DNA of 64,000 nucleotides from Caenimonas aquaedulcis (GCF_015831345.1 NZ_JADWYS010000001.1:2446618-2510617), one strand, 5' to 3'. Counted from the first letter of the stretch, positions 51,451-61,447 are shown. A program made the numbers and translations. The notes: a model not told the origin generated them from the sequence alone.

Positions 51451-52863
51451 TCACTCCCGCTTCGTGACCGGCCCCGCAGCGCCTGCTCCCGGCAGTTCGA
51501 CGACAAAGCGCGACCCCCTGCCGAGCCGCGAGGCGACTTCGAATTTCAGGCCCAGCACCGCGACCAGGCGGCTCACGATGGACAGGCCCAGGCCGAAGCC
51601 GCGACTCGCCCCGTCCTCCTCGTTGGCATTGCGCGCGCGATAGTAGTCGCCCATGATCAGCTCGAGTTCATCCGCCGGGATGCCGATGCCCGTGTCCCAC
51701 ACTTCGATGCGAAGGCTGCCTCGGCCTCGCCGGCAGGCCACGAGGACGCCGCCCGACGACGTGTACTTGACTGCATTCGATACGAGATTGCTGACGATGC
51801 TGTGGAGCAGCACCGGGTCCGTCCAGACCCAGTGCGCGCCACGCGCAAACAGCCTCAATTCCAGACCCTTGTTTCTCGCCTGTTGCCCCGCGCCCGCCGT
51901 GATGGTCCGCAGCAACTCGGACACATCGCAGCGCTGCGGGTTGGCCTGGATGCGGCCCTCTTCGAGGCGGGCCGTGCCGAGCAGCTGGTTCACGAGCTGT
52001 TCCATGCCCTCGCACTCCTGGCGCATCCGGCGGACGATTTCGGCGATATCCGAAACCTCGCGAGGATCGCCCGTGAGTCCTTCGCGCAAAGCCGCCTCGA
52101 CTGTCCCTGCCGCGAGACCCAACCCGTGAAGCGGCTGCCGCAAATCGTGGCTCACCACCGCGAGCAGGCGTGTCTTCGCCAGGTTGGCAGCGTCCGCGCG
52201 CTGCTTGGAGAGCGTGACCTCGCGCAGCAGGTCCAGGTTTTCGAAGCGCAGGCGCAATGAGCGCTCGATGGAGCGCGCGATGGAGCGCGCATAGGTCTCG
52301 GCGAAGACAAGGTAGAAGAATGCGAGTATGCCCAGGACCGCCAGCGACGGAACGCCGGAGGTCACGCATTCGATGGCGAAGGGCAGGGCACATGGAAGGG
52401 CGAAAGCCAGGTGCGCCGGCCAATAGGGGCCAAGCGAGTTGAGCGCAGCCGACAGGATCGCGGCGACCAGGATGACCACCAGCGCGAGCGTGAGAGGGTC
52501 CTGCGGAACGAAGAAGAGCACGCCCAACATGCCCCAGACGACACCTGCGATGAACGAAAAGCCGCACAGCGCCCAGGCCCAGCGCTTCGCGTCGATCGCC
52601 GGCACCGGCAGTTGGCGATAGTGGCGATAAGCCAGGAGCCGCGCGGCAGTGAGGACGAACAACGTTGCCAGCCAGGCCAGGACGTGGCGCGCCGGCAAGC
52701 CCTGGTAGATCAGGATGCAGGCCGCGCCAACGCCAAGAACCGAGTTGCCGACGGACAGAGCAGGAATGTGGCGCGCGAGCAGATCGATCTTCGCCACGAA
52801 GAGGCGCGCATCCACTGACTCGCGTGGCGATGTGTGAGGTGGGAGTGGGGTCAAGGCCTGCAA
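51451..52863 (-). CDS. Sensor histidine kinase, membrane bound
   Basis: 470-residue kinase. Six or so N-terminal helices (about residues 40-190) have no large periplasmic domain. A DHp domain follows with the phosphorylated His239 in AVVSHDLRQPLHGLG. The ATPase domain has the N box LVSNAVKYT, DTGIGIP and RGFGLGLSIV. The RQPLHG form of the H box is typical of hybrid-like kinases in Burkholderiales. It diverges from a receiver-only regulator at 52998, the likely partner. Confidence 0.94.
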   Translation of the reverse strand: MQALTPLPPHTSPRESVDARLFVAKIDLLARHIPALSVGNSVLGVGAACILIYQGLPARHVLAWLATLFVLTAARLLAYRHYRQLPVPAIDAKRWAWALCGFSFIAGVVWGMLGVLFFVPQDPLTLALVVILVAAILSAALNSLGPYWPAHLAFALPCALPFAIECVTSGVPSLAVLGILAFFYLVFAETYARSIARSIERSLRLRFENLDLLREVTLSKQRADAANLAKTRLLAVVSHDLRQPLHGLGLAAGTVEAALREGLTGDPREVSDIAEIVRRMRQECEGMEQLVNQLLGTARLEEGRIQANPQRCDVSELLRTITAGAGQQARNKGLELRLFARGAHWVWTDPVLLHSIVSNLVSNAVKYTSSGGVLVACRRGRGSLRIEVWDTGIGIPADELELIMGDYYRARNANEEDGASRGFGLGLSIVSRLVAVLGLKFEVASRLGRGSRFVVELPGAGAAGPVTKRE

Positions 52864-52997
52864 TCTTCCGCCCGGCGGGGGCCGGTCAACCCGCGCCGCA
52901 AAAGAAACGTTAGTACAAACATGTGCGATTTTGATCTCACTTCTTGGGCCAAATTAATGACATTGTCACCGTTGGGAAACGGCGGGGTGACGAAGCA

Positions 52998-53405
52998 ATG
53001 ATCCGCGTTGTGGTGGCCGAGGACCATGAGCTGGTCAGGCTGGGCGTGAGGATGCTGCTCACGCGGACCCGGCGGTACCAAGTGGTCGCAGAGACCGCCG
53101 CCGGCAAGGACCTGGAATCGCTGGTGCGTGCACACGACGCACAGCTCGTGCTTCTGGACCTGTCCTTGAGCGACTGCGCCGGCCTGGGCCTCACCTCGCT
53201 CCTGCGCCGCACATTTCCCCAGCTGAAGATCGTGGTCGTGACCGGTGAGGCCTCGCCACTGCTCGCACAGGATGGCACTGCCGCCGGGGCCGATGGGTTC
53301 GTCTTGAAGGACGGCAAAGGCGAGGAACTTGTCCTTGCGCTGGACGCCGTCATGAAAGGTGGCCGCTACCTCAGTCCGCAGCTGGGCAGCATGTCTTCGG
53401 GATAG
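52998..53405 (+). CDS. Receiver-only response regulator
   Basis: 135-residue protein with just a receiver domain: acidic pocket AEDHEL, phosphorylated Asp54 in LVLLDLSLSD, Thr82 and Lys104 in FVLKDG. The sequence resembles the NarL-type receiver, but it stops right after the linker (YLSPQLGSMSSG) and no helix-turn-helix follows in any frame. ATG 52998 is chosen; the TTG at 52944 would add 18 unlikely residues. It may be a phosphate sink or relay for the divergent kinase. Confidence 0.88.
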   Translation: MIRVVVAEDHELVRLGVRMLLTRTRRYQVVAETAAGKDLESLVRAHDAQLVLLDLSLSDCAGLGLTSLLRRTFPQLKIVVVTGEASPLLAQDGTAAGADGFVLKDGKGEELVLALDAVMKGGRYLSPQLGSMSSG

Positions 53406-53450
53406 GGATACCAGATGATTCCGTCATGACTTCGTCATCGAACGGAAATG

Positions 53451-53488
53451 AGTGTTCGCGGCAATCAGCCTAGCATTCGACGAACACT
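53451..53488. promoter_or_regulatory. Inverted repeat upstream of binding-protein gene
   Basis: AGTGTTCG and CGAACACT are perfect inverted arms separated by 22 bases, 18 bases before the ATG at 53506. It may be an operator or an RNA stem. A TCGTCATC/CCGTCATG pair lies just before it (53421-53439). Confidence 0.45.
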
Positions 53489-53505
53489 CCGAGAGGCGCA
53501 GAGTC

Positions 53506-54657
53506 ATGACCATGCAGCGAAGAACAGTGCTCGCAACGGGCCTCGCGGCCGCCGGCCTTGCGGGCTTTGGCATCACCGTACCCGCTTGGGGCCAGACGAA
53601 ATCGCCCACGCGCAAGATCGTCCTCGGGCAATCCGCACCCCTCACCGGTCCCGCCAGCGAGATCGGGCTGGCGTTCGCGGCCGGGGCCAAGCTGTACATC
53701 GACACCTTCAACGGCCGCAAGGCAAGCCCCGGTTTCAGTCTGGAGCTTCGCCAGCTCGACGATGGCTACGTCCCTGCGAAGGCCGCAGCGAATGCGCAGA
53801 AGCTGCTCGCCGAAGGGGCCGACGTGCTGTTCGGTTTCGTCGGCACCGCGAGCAGCGAAGCCGGCGCCGAGATCGCGGGCAAGGAAGGCGCAATTTTCTT
53901 TGCCCCCTTCGCCGCATCGGACCCGTTGCGCGATACGTCGCACGCCAACGTGTTCCATGTGCGCCCAAGCCTAGCCGACGAGGCCGCGAAGATGGTGCGC
54001 CATTGCGCGACACTCGGACAGACGCGTATTGCCGTGGTGGCGGAGGATGACGCGATGGGCCGCGCCGGCCTTGCCGCAGTAACGCAGGTGTTGGCGGAGA
54101 ACAAGCTGCCGCCTCTGATAGCGTCGGCCTTTGTGCCCGTAAGCAGCGACAAGGTCGATGCGGCAGTGGCGTCGCTCTTCAAGTCCCAGCCCCAGGCGGT
54201 CATCCAGGTTTCCCTCTTCAACACCACGGCGGCCTTCATCCGGAAGATGCGCAAGGCCGGCTACGGCGGGACATTCCTGAACTTCTCGGTCGTGGGGATC
54301 GACCCGCTCTTCACGGCGCTCGGCAAGGAGATCGGTGGCGTCGTCATCTCGCAAGTGGTGCCTTCGCCGCGCAGTTCCGCCACGCCCATCGTCAAGGAAT
54401 ACCTGGCGGCGATCGACAGCTCCGACCAGACGCCTTCATACGAAAGCCTCGAAGGCTTCATCGCGGCCAAGACCCTGGCCGAAGCGGTGCGTCGCTCGGG
54501 CAAGAGTTTCGACAAGGAAAGCTTGCAGAAAGCCATGTCCTCCGTCACCGACTACGACGTCGGCGGCTTCCACATCAACCTGCGCGCCGGCGTGCGCGAC
54601 GCCGCGCGGGCCGTGGATCTGGTGACGATCACGCCGGACGGCAAGATCCTTCGCTGA
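53506..54657 (+). CDS. ABC transporter substrate-binding protein, LivK type
   Basis: 383-residue periplasmic binding protein. A Tat-like signal ([22 protein letters not shown]) is followed by IVLGQSAPLTGPASEIGLAFAAGAKLYID, FGFVGTASSEAG, FVPVSSDKVDAAVASLF and YESLEGFIAAKTLAEAV, the branched-chain/urea-type family pattern. No permease or ATPase gene is nearby, so it either serves a distant transporter or acts as a receptor. It follows the receiver gene by 100 bases. Confidence 0.92.
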   Translation: MTMQRRTVLATGLAAAGLAGFGITVPAWGQTKSPTRKIVLGQSAPLTGPASEIGLAFAAGAKLYIDTFNGRKASPGFSLELRQLDDGYVPAKAAANAQKLLAEGADVLFGFVGTASSEAGAEIAGKEGAIFFAPFAASDPLRDTSHANVFHVRPSLADEAAKMVRHCATLGQTRIAVVAEDDAMGRAGLAAVTQVLAENKLPPLIASAFVPVSSDKVDAAVASLFKSQPQAVIQVSLFNTTAAFIRKMRKAGYGGTFLNFSVVGIDPLFTALGKEIGGVVISQVVPSPRSSATPIVKEYLAAIDSSDQTPSYESLEGFIAAKTLAEAVRRSGKSFDKESLQKAMSSVTDYDVGGFHINLRAGVRDAARAVDLVTITPDGKILR

Positions 54658-54701
54658 AGAGCCCTCGTCCGGCGACGGATGACGGCTCCTACAACTCCAG
54701 C

Positions 54702-54782
54702 TCAGGCGCCAAGATCATTGGCCAGGTTCGACACAATGCCCGAGCCCAGCGCACCGACCAGCACCACACGGCATACGTGCCT
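54702..54782 (-). pseudogene. Short coding remnant, C-terminal fragment
   Basis: On minus a GC3-rich stretch reads VVLVGALGSGIVSNLANDLGA before a stop, but an in-frame stop lies just before it and no start is available. It looks like the decayed end of a gene, not a functional one. It sits in the 54658-55512 region, which holds no intact gene. Confidence 0.35.
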
Positions 54783-54907
54783 TCATAACTCGGGAGAACC
54801 CACGCAATTCACCACGGCATGGCGGAGGTGCCAGCTCGCGAGCCCAGCGGTCGCGTCCGGCCATCTGGACGGTTTTTGGACGCGAAGTGAGCTCGGAGAC
54901 CCGGTGT

Positions 54908-55147
54908 CTAGCCGAGCATTTTGGTTTCGAGCCAGCCGCTCAGGACAGGCGGCACCAACTCCGCGGACGCATCCATTTCCAGAAGCGTGCATTGCACCAG
55001 CGCGTGCGCAATGGGTTCCCCGCCGCACGCGAAGGTGGCGGCCAGATCGTCGGGGTGGCGGCAACCTTGTTCAGGGACTGTGCCTGCCATACATTTGGCG
55101 CCGTGGTAGCGTAGCCAAGCGTTTTGCCCCGATGCGTGACGAGTAAG
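54908..55147 (-). pseudogene. Coding remnant without a start codon
   Basis: 79 sense codons run from just after a TAA (55148-55150) to the TAG at 54908. They read WLRYHGAKCMAG... PDDLAATFACGGEPIAH ... VPPVLSGWLETKMLG. Codon use is like real genes, but no plausible start exists near the N-terminus; the only ATG leaves 60 residues. It is in the same frame as the end of the next remnant, so a nonsense mutation may divide one gene. Family not recognised. Confidence 0.45.
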
Positions 55148-55395
55148 TTAAAAATATTGAAGCCACGGGAGCGCACGAGCGTCTTCGTCGAACTGGACGG
55201 GGACCAGCTCGCAATTGATTGGACGGCCTTCGCCAGTGATGCCGACTCGCCAAGGTCTACCCGCAACTGACGATCAGTAGGTCGCAACAAGGCACGCTGA
55301 ATGAAGATCGCTCCCCGACCGTTGTCGCTAAAAACTGCGACTTGCGCGGGAGTGTCAGTCAACGCATAACGCGGCACTAGGGACCGCTTTAGCTA
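55148..55395 (-). pseudogene. Frameshifted coding remnant next to tRNA-fMet
   Basis: On minus, one frame reads LVPRYALTDTPAQVAVF and AIFIQRALLRPTDRQL. Near 55270 coding sense moves to another frame, RPWRVGITGEGRP... CELVPVQFDEDARALPW, ending LQYF and TAA. The frame change points to a frameshift. Base use is slightly richer in A/T than nearby genes. It may join with the remnant at 54908-55147. I do not recognise the family. Confidence 0.45.
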
Positions 55396-55451
55396 GATTT
55401 GATGGCCAGAGCGGCCAGCGCCTGGTGTGCGGATTGGCGGCTGCGCACGCC

Positions 55452-55484
55452 ACAAACAATAACGCCCACTAACAAGTGGGCGTT
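55452..55484 (-). terminator. Terminator after tRNA-fMet
   Basis: Ten-base stem AACGCCCACT/AGTGGGCGTT with a four-base loop, then ATTGTTTG on the minus strand, 29 bases after the tRNA 3' end. The T-run is broken, so efficiency is uncertain. Confidence 0.7.
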
Positions 55485-55512
55485 TGCTGCCAGCGAAAAT
55501 CGCCAGCATGTT

Positions 55513-55589
<77 letters not shown>

Positions 55590-55622
55590 TCGATGTCTGA
55601 ATTATACGCGGCTCACGCCGGC

Positions 55623-56018
55623 TTATGCTTCTGTAGGGGCATCCGTTTCACCCGAAATCTCCGGGCGGTCGACGAGTTCGACCAGCGCCATCGGCGCGTT
55701 ATCGCCCACGCGATAACCCATTTTGAGAATGCGGGTGTAGCCACCCGGGCGCGCTTGGTAGCGCGGGCCAAGTTCGCCGAAGAGCTTGGTCACGATGTCG
55801 CGATCGCGCAGGCGGTCGAACGCCAAGCGGCGGTTCGCGACCGTGGGTTCCTTGGCCAGCGTGATCATCGGCTCGACGACGCGGCGCAGTTCCTTGGCCT
55901 TGGGGACCGTGGTCTTGATGACTTCGTGCTCGAGCAGCGAATTCATCATGTTGCGCAGCATCGCGAGGCGGTGCTCGCTGGTGCGGTTGAGTTTGCGGAG
56001 TCCGTGTCCGTGGCGCAT
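55623..56018 (-). CDS. rplQ: 50S ribosomal protein L17
   Basis: 131-residue L17. It begins [24 protein letters not shown] and carries [44 protein letters not shown] and [25 protein letters not shown] follow. Full length. Last gene of the alpha operon, 67 bases after rpoA. Confidence 0.98.
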   Translation of the reverse strand: MRHGHGLRKLNRTSEHRLAMLRNMMNSLLEHEVIKTTVPKAKELRRVVEPMITLAKEPTVANRRLAFDRLRDRDIVTKLFGELGPRYQARPGGYTRILKMGYRVGDNAPMALVELVDRPEISGETDAPTEA

Positions 56019-56085
56019 GGTGATGTTCCTTTCGTTATCGATAAAAGGCAGCCGTATCAGGTACTGCCAGTTTCACCAGTTGTAA

Positions 56086-57075
56086 TTAACGCTTGTCCAG
56101 GCCGGCAGGCGGCCAGCTTTCCAGCTTCATGCCCAAGGTGAGGCCGCGCGATGCGAGCACTTCCTTGATTTCGTTGAGCGACTTGCGACCCAGGTTCGGG
56201 GTCTTCAGAAGCTCGTTCTCGGTGCGCTGAATCAAGTCACCGATGTAGTAGATGTTTTCGGCTTTCAGGCAGTTCGCTGAGCGCACCGTGAGCTCGAGCT
56301 CGTCAACCGGACGCAGCAGGATCGGGTCAAATTGCTGCGACGTGCGCTGCACCGGCGCGTCGAACGCAGCCAGCTCGCTTCCTTCCAGCTGCGCAAACAC
56401 CGCCAGCTGTTCCACCAGGATCTTGGCCGAGGCGCGAACCGCGTCCTCGGCCGTGATGGCGCCATTGGTTTCAATTTCGACGACCAGCTTGTCCAAGTCC
56501 GTACGCTGTTCGACGCGGGCGCTTTCGACCGTGTAACTCACGCGCTTGACGGGCGAGAACGAGGCATCCAGCACGATGCGGCCGATCGACTTCGTCGGCT
56601 CGTCTGCATAGCGGCGCATCGTGCCAGGCACGTAGCCGCGGCCCTTCTCGACCTTGATCTGCATGTCGATCTTGCCGCCTTGCGACAGATGGGCGATCAC
56701 ATGGTCAGGGTTGATGATCTCGACGTCGTGCGGCGTCTGGATGTCGGCGGCGGTGACGACACCTTCGCCATCCTTGCGCAGCGACAGGGTGACTTCATCG
56801 CGGTTGTGCAACTTGAAGACCACCCCCTTGAGGTTCAGCAGGATGCTGACGACGTCTTCCTGGACTCCGTCGATCGACGAGTACTCGTGCAGCACGCCGG
56901 CAATGGTCACTTCAGTGGCCGCATAACCCACCATCGACGAGAGCAGCACGCGACGCAGGGCGTTGCCGAGCGTGTGGCCGTAGCCGCGCTCGAAAGGCTC
57001 CAGGGTCACTTTGGCACGGTTGGTGCCAAGCTGTTCCACGTTGATGGCTTTGGGTTTCAGCAGGTTGGTTTGCAT
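56086..57075 (-). CDS. rpoA: RNA polymerase subunit alpha
   Basis: 329-residue alpha subunit. The N-terminal assembly domain has [24 protein letters not shown] and the C-terminal domain has [34 protein letters not shown], then [27 protein letters not shown]. The UP-element and activator contacts are intact. It lies between rpsD (125-base gap) and rplQ. Confidence 0.98.
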   Translation of the reverse strand: MQTNLLKPKAINVEQLGTNRAKVTLEPFERGYGHTLGNALRRVLLSSMVGYAATEVTIAGVLHEYSSIDGVQEDVVSILLNLKGVVFKLHNRDEVTLSLRKDGEGVVTAADIQTPHDVEIINPDHVIAHLSQGGKIDMQIKVEKGRGYVPGTMRRYADEPTKSIGRIVLDASFSPVKRVSYTVESARVEQRTDLDKLVVEIETNGAITAEDAVRASAKILVEQLAVFAQLEGSELAAFDAPVQRTSQQFDPILLRPVDELELTVRSANCLKAENIYYIGDLIQRTENELLKTPNLGRKSLNEIKEVLASRGLTLGMKLESWPPAGLDKR

Positions 57076-57200
57076 TCAGGACTTCCTCTCAATACCCCCG
57101 GCTCGTTACACCGGTAAGGCTGGTGAAGTGCCCCGCAGCGGTGCCCCGCGGCAGGGAACAATAAAACTCGAACTCGGGGCGCCGAAGCTGCCTCGCTCCC

Positions 57201-57824
57201 TTAACGGGAATACAGCTCCACGATCAGCGACTCGTTGATATCGGCAGCGAATTCGTCGCGATCCGGGACCTTCTTGAAGGTGCCTTCGGCTTTGTCAGCG
57301 TTGACCTCGACCCAGGCCGGGATACCGACCTGCTTGGCCAGTTCCAGTGCCTCGACGATGCGGTTCTGCTTCTTGGACTTCTCGCGGACCGCGATCACAT
57401 CGCCGGTCTTGACCAAGTACGACGGAATATTGACCGGCGAGCCGTTCACGGTGATCGCCTTGTGCGACACCAGCTGGCGTGCTTCGGCGCGCGTCGAGCC
57501 GAAGCCCATGCGGTACACCACGTTATCGAGGCGCGACTCCAGGATGAACAGGAGGTTGGCGCCGGAATTGCCCTTGCGACGGGCGGCTTCCTCGAAGTAG
57601 CGGCGAAACTGGCGCTCCAGGATGCCGTACATCCGCTTGACCTTCTGCTTCTCGCGCAGCTGCAGGCCGAAATCGGACGTGCGCTGGCCGGAAGTGCGGC
57701 CGTGCTGGCCGGGCTTGGAGTCGAATTTCGACTTGTCGCTGATGGAGCGGCGCGCGCTCTTCAGAAACAGGTCGGTGCCTTCACGGCGGGAGAGTTTGGC
57801 CTTGGGGCCGAGGTAACGTGCCAC
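57201..57824 (-). CDS. rpsD: 30S ribosomal protein S4
   Basis: 207-residue S4, a primary 16S binder. It has [84 protein letters not shown] and the C-terminal [13 protein letters not shown]. In E. coli it represses the alpha operon by binding the rpsM leader; the equivalent here was not identified. 85 bases separate it from rpsK. Confidence 0.98.
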   Translation of the reverse strand: MARYLGPKAKLSRREGTDLFLKSARRSISDKSKFDSKPGQHGRTSGQRTSDFGLQLREKQKVKRMYGILERQFRRYFEEAARRKGNSGANLLFILESRLDNVVYRMGFGSTRAEARQLVSHKAITVNGSPVNIPSYLVKTGDVIAVREKSKKQNRIVEALELAKQVGIPAWVEVNADKAEGTFKKVPDRDEFAADINESLIVELYSR

Positions 57825-57845
57825 TTTGCTTCCTTTTCAATTCTG

Positions 57846-57864
57846 CCCCGGGCTATTCCCGGGG
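57846..57864 (-). other. Stem-loop between rpsK and rpsD
   Basis: CCCCGGG and CCCGGGG form a perfect seven-base stem around AATAG, 22 bases before the rpsD start on the sense RNA. There is no T-run, so it is likely a regulatory or processing element rather than a terminator. Confidence 0.45.
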
Positions 57865-57909
57865 GAGCCAGCGGCGCGTGCGCGACTGGCGGTGGGCTTG
57901 GTTAAAAAA

Positions 57910-58314
57910 TCAGATACGACGACGCTTTTGCGGGCGGCAGCCGTTGTGCGGGACCGGCGTCACGTCGGCGATCGACGTAATGCGGATGCCCAGCGCGGCC
58001 AGCGCGCGCACCGACGATTCGCGGCCCGGGCCGGGGCCCTTGATCTCGACGTCCAGGTTCTTGATGCCCTGCTCGATCGCCGCGCGGCCAGCGACTTCCG
58101 AAGCCACCTGGGCCGCGAACGGCGTCGACTTGCGGGAGCCCTTGAAGCCCTGGCCGCCCGAGGACGCCCACGACAAGGCGTTGCCCTGGCGGTCGGTGAT
58201 CGTGATGATTGTGTTGTTGAAGGATGCATGCACGTGGCAGACGCCGTCGGACACGTTCTTGCGGACCTTCTTGCGCACTCGCTGCGCGGCGTTATTGGCG
58301 GGAGCTTTTGCCAT
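57910..58314 (-). CDS. rpsK: 30S ribosomal protein S11
   Basis: 134-residue S11 of the platform. It has [54 protein letters not shown] and [43 protein letters not shown]. Full length with the usual basic tail. 18 bases after rpsM. Confidence 0.98.
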   Translation of the reverse strand: MAKAPANNAAQRVRKKVRKNVSDGVCHVHASFNNTIITITDRQGNALSWASSGGQGFKGSRKSTPFAAQVASEVAGRAAIEQGIKNLDVEIKGPGPGRESSVRALAALGIRITSIADVTPVPHNGCRPQKRRRI

Positions 58315-58332
58315 GACTTATCTCTTTCCCGA

Positions 58333-58698
58333 TTATTTCTTGAGGGCCTGAGCGGCCTTGCGCGGACCCTTGCGGGTACGGGCGTTGGTGCGCGTGCGTT
58401 GGCCGCGCATCGGCAGCCCGCGGCGGTGACGGAAGCCCCGGTAGCAACCAATGTCCATCAAGCGCTTGATGTTCATGGTCGTTTCGCGGCGCAGGTCGCC
58501 TTCGATGGTGAACTGTCCGATGGCGTCCCGGAGCTTTTCCAGGTCGGCGTCGGTCAGGTCCTTCACCTTCTTCGAATACGGAATGCCCGTGGCCTCGCAA
58601 ATCTTGCGAGCGCGCGTGCGGCCAATGCCGAAGATCGCCGTCAGGCCGATTTCGGCGTGCTGATGCGGCGGAATGTTAATGCCAGCGATACGTGCCAT
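58333..58698 (-). CDS. rpsM: 30S ribosomal protein S13
   Basis: 121-residue S13 of the 30S head. Landmarks: [81 protein letters not shown]. It starts 25 bases after rpmJ and is the first gene of the alpha group. Confidence 0.98.
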   Translation of the reverse strand: MARIAGINIPPHQHAEIGLTAIFGIGRTRARKICEATGIPYSKKVKDLTDADLEKLRDAIGQFTIEGDLRRETTMNIKRLMDIGCYRGFRHRRGLPMRGQRTRTNARTRKGPRKAAQALKK

Positions 58699-58723
58699 GT
58701 TCGTCTTTCCTATAACTCTCTAA

Positions 58724-58837
58724 TCAGCCCTGGCGCTGCTTGTGACGCGGATCCGTGCAGATCACGCGCACAACGCCCTTGCGGCGGATGATCTTGCAGT
58801 TGCGGCAAATTTTCTTGACCGAAGCCGAAACTCTCAT
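58724..58837 (-). CDS. rpmJ: 50S ribosomal protein L36 (zinc type)
   Basis: 37-residue L36, too short for many gene finders. The product starts [21 protein letters not shown] and carries a zinc site from CRNC, the Cys in VIC and the His in DPRHK. GGAGAAACG precedes the ATG at 58837. It sits 86 bases after secY with no infA gene between them. Confidence 0.95.
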   Translation of the reverse strand: MRVSASVKKICRNCKIIRRKGVVRVICTDPRHKQRQG

Positions 58838-58926
58838 GTTCGTTTCTCCTAAAACCAACCAATGCGCGACTTCGCGCGGAAAACTGTTCGTACCCTCGAC
58901 AAATCGCAGGGCGGGGAAGGCGGACG

Positions 58927-60246
58927 CTAACCGCCGGGCGAAGTCTTGAAGTTCGCCTTCTTCAGCAACGATTCATATTGCTGCGACATCAAATAATTCT
59001 GGACCTGCGCCATGAAATCCATGGTCACGACCACGATGATCAGGAGCGAGGTGCCGCCGAAATAGAACGGCACGTTGTATTTCAGGATCAGGAACTCCGG
59101 TAGCAGGCAAACGAAGGTGATGTACACCGCACCCGCAAGCGTCAGGCGTACCAGGATCTTGTCGATATAGCGGGCCGTTTGTTCGCCAGGCCGAATCCCC
59201 GGAATGAACGCCCCGCTCTTCTTCAGGTTGTCAGCGGTCTCGCGGCTGTTGAACACAAGCGCCGTGTAGAAGAAGCAGAAGAACACGATCGCACTGGCAT
59301 ACAGCATGACGTAAATCGGCTGCCCGGGTGTCAGAGTGCCGGCGATGTCCTTGAGCCATCGCAGGCTATCGCCCGTGGCAAACCAACTCACCACTGTGGT
59401 CGGCAGCAGGATGATCGAGGACGCGAAGATCGGGGGGATCACGCCGGCCATGTTCAGCTTCAGGGGCAAGTGCGACGACTGGCCGCCGTAGACCTTGTTG
59501 CCGACTTGGCGCCGCGCATAGTTCACGAGAATCTTGCGTTGGCCCCGTTCGACGAACACCACGAAGTAGGTGACCAGGGCCACCAGCGCCACGATGAAGA
59601 TCGCCACCAGGATGCTCATTGCACCCGTACGCACCAGCTCGAGCAACCCGCCGATCGCGTTGGGCAGGCCCGCCGCGATTCCAGCAAAGATCAGGATCGA
59701 AATCCCGTTACCCAAACCGCGCTCGGTGATCTGCTCGCCCAGCCACATCAGGAACATCGTTCCGGCAGTGAGGCTGACCACGGCAGTCATGCGGAACCCG
59801 AAGCCGGGATTCATGACGAGACCGGCCGAACCTTCCAGGGCCAGGGCGATGCCCATGGACTGGAACAAGGCGAGGCCCAGCGTGCCGTAGCGCGTGTACT
59901 GCGTGATCTTGCGACGACCAGCTTCGCCTTCTTTCTTCATCTGCTCGAACGTCGGGACGACGTATGTGAGCAACTGCATGATGATCGAAGCCGAGATGTA
60001 GGGCATGATGCCCAGCGCGAACACGGTGAAGCGCGACAAGGCCCCGCCCGAGAACATGTTGAACAAGCTCAGGATGCCGCCCTGCTGGCCCTTGAACAGC
60101 TGCGCGAGCTGGTCGGGGTTGATGCCGGGTACGGGAATGTGCGCGCCGATCCGGTACACAACCAGCGCGAGCAAAAGGAAAACCAGCCGGCGACGCAGGT
60201 CGCCGAACTTGCCGGTCTTCGCGATTTGTGCAGCGCTAGTTGCCAC
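58927..60246 (-). CDS. secY: Preprotein translocase subunit SecY
   Basis: 439-residue channel subunit with ten helices. It has [26 protein letters not shown] in the first helix, the plug region with [16 protein letters not shown] and the C5 cytoplasmic loop [25 protein letters not shown]. The C-terminal helix ends in [13 protein letters not shown]. The length is typical. It starts 27 bases after rplO. Confidence 0.98.
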   Translation of the reverse strand: MATSAAQIAKTGKFGDLRRRLVFLLLALVVYRIGAHIPVPGINPDQLAQLFKGQQGGILSLFNMFSGGALSRFTVFALGIMPYISASIIMQLLTYVVPTFEQMKKEGEAGRRKITQYTRYGTLGLALFQSMGIALALEGSAGLVMNPGFGFRMTAVVSLTAGTMFLMWLGEQITERGLGNGISILIFAGIAAGLPNAIGGLLELVRTGAMSILVAIFIVALVALVTYFVVFVERGQRKILVNYARRQVGNKVYGGQSSHLPLKLNMAGVIPPIFASSIILLPTTVVSWFATGDSLRWLKDIAGTLTPGQPIYVMLYASAIVFFCFFYTALVFNSRETADNLKKSGAFIPGIRPGEQTARYIDKILVRLTLAGAVYITFVCLLPEFLILKYNVPFYFGGTSLLIIVVVTMDFMAQVQNYLMSQQYESLLKKANFKTSPGG

Positions 60247-60273
60247 CCGTACGTTCCTTCGTGCTATTCAAGT

Positions 60274-60711
60274 TCAGGCCAAGCTTCCACCGGCCGCTTC
60301 GATCGCCGCCTTGGCACCGGCCGTCGCGGACAGGCCGGTGATCTTGACGGCCTTCTTCAATTCGCCTGCCTTGATGACCTTCACGGACTTCACGAGCTGG
60401 CCGATCAGGCCCGCTTGCTTCAGCGTGAGCAGATCCACTTCGGCGGCGCCCAGGCGCTCGAGCGCAGCCAACGAGATCTCCCCGTTGAACTTGGCCGATT
60501 GCGACTTGAAGCCGCGCTTCGGCAGGCGGCGCTGCAGCGGCATCTGGCCGCCTTCGAAGCCAACCTTGTGGTAGCCGCCCGCGCGGGACTTCTGGCCCTT
60601 GTGACCGCGACCCGCGGTCTTGCCCAGGCCCGAGCCGATGCCGCGGCCGACACGGCGCTTAGCATGCTTGGCGCCGTCTGCCGGCTTGATGGTATTGAGT
60701 TCCATGATCAA
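60274..60711 (-). CDS. rplO: 50S ribosomal protein L15
   Basis: 145-residue L15. Landmarks: [61 protein letters not shown] and [21 protein letters not shown]. An additional MI is read before MELNT; either Met could start. The ATG overlaps the rpmD stop (ATGA). Confidence 0.97.
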   Translation of the reverse strand: MIMELNTIKPADGAKHAKRRVGRGIGSGLGKTAGRGHKGQKSRAGGYHKVGFEGGQMPLQRRLPKRGFKSQSAKFNGEISLAALERLGAAEVDLLTLKQAGLIGQLVKSVKVIKAGELKKAVKITGLSATAGAKAAIEAAGGSLA

Positions 60712-60893
60712 AGCACCTTCACGAGGTAGTCGATCTTGTTGATCATTCCGCGCACGGCGGGCGTGTCTTCCAGCTCGCTCACGCTGTTGAGCTTGCGCAG
60801 GCCGAGCCCGCGCACCGTGGCGCGGTGGTCGACCTTGGTCCCGATGGGGCTGCGCACCAGCTGGACCTTGACGGTTTTCTGTTGGGATGCCAT
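60708..60893 (-). CDS. rpmD: 50S ribosomal protein L30
   Basis: 61-residue L30. The product [20 protein letters not shown] continues [41 protein letters not shown], a full match to the family. It starts 14 bases after the rpsE stop. The longer open frame upstream of 60893 lies inside rpsE. Confidence 0.96.
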   Translation of the reverse strand: MASQQKTVKVQLVRSPIGTKVDHRATVRGLGLRKLNSVSELEDTPAVRGMINKIDYLVKVL

Positions 60894-60907
60894 TTGATGT
60901 GCTCCGG

Positions 60908-61429
60908 TCAGGCGGTGAAGAGTTCTTCGACCGACTTGCCGCGCTTCGCAGCGACGTTGGAGGGAGTCGTGGAATTCCTCAGAGCGTCGAACGTGGCGCG
61001 AACCATGTTGTAGGGATTGGTCGAACCGTGGCTCTTTGCCACGATGTCGGTGATGCCCATGACTTCGAACACGGCCCGCATGGGACCGCCAGCGATGATG
61101 CCGGTGCCCTTGGGCGCCGGGGCCATCATCACGCGCGCTGCGCCCCACTGGCCGAATACGGTATGGTGCAGCGAGCCGTTCTTGAGGGACACCTTGGTCA
61201 TGTTGCGGCGGGCTTCTTCCATCGCCTTTTGCACGGCGGCAGGCACTTCCTTGGACTTGCCTTTGCCCATGCCGACACGGCCGTCACCGTCGCCAACCAC
61301 GGTCAGTGCGGCGAAACCGAGGATACGGCCACCCTTCACCACCTTGGTCACGCGGTTGACCGCGATCATCTTCTCGCGCATCCCGTCTTCGGGACCGTCA
61401 CCTTGGGTTTTCGCTTGAACTCTTGCCAT
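60908..61429 (-). CDS. rpsE: 30S ribosomal protein S5
   Basis: 173-residue S5, involved in decoding fidelity. It has [48 protein letters not shown] and [40 protein letters not shown]. Full length. 18 bases after rplR. Confidence 0.98.
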   Translation of the reverse strand: MARVQAKTQGDGPEDGMREKMIAVNRVTKVVKGGRILGFAALTVVGDGDGRVGMGKGKSKEVPAAVQKAMEEARRNMTKVSLKNGSLHHTVFGQWGAARVMMAPAPKGTGIIAGGPMRAVFEVMGITDIVAKSHGSTNPYNMVRATFDALRNSTTPSNVAAKRGKSVEELFTA

Positions 61430-61447
61430 GATGTGTTTCCGTGTCCG

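Noticed and set aside
54679..55146. 155-codon plus frame in the gap before tRNA-fMet
   Set aside because: Composition is not protein-like, and the minus strand shows better coding remnants.
55394..55401. AGATTTGA matching part of the tRNA-fMet T arm as an attachment repeat
   Set aside because: Eight bases is within chance and the match does not reach the tRNA 3' end.
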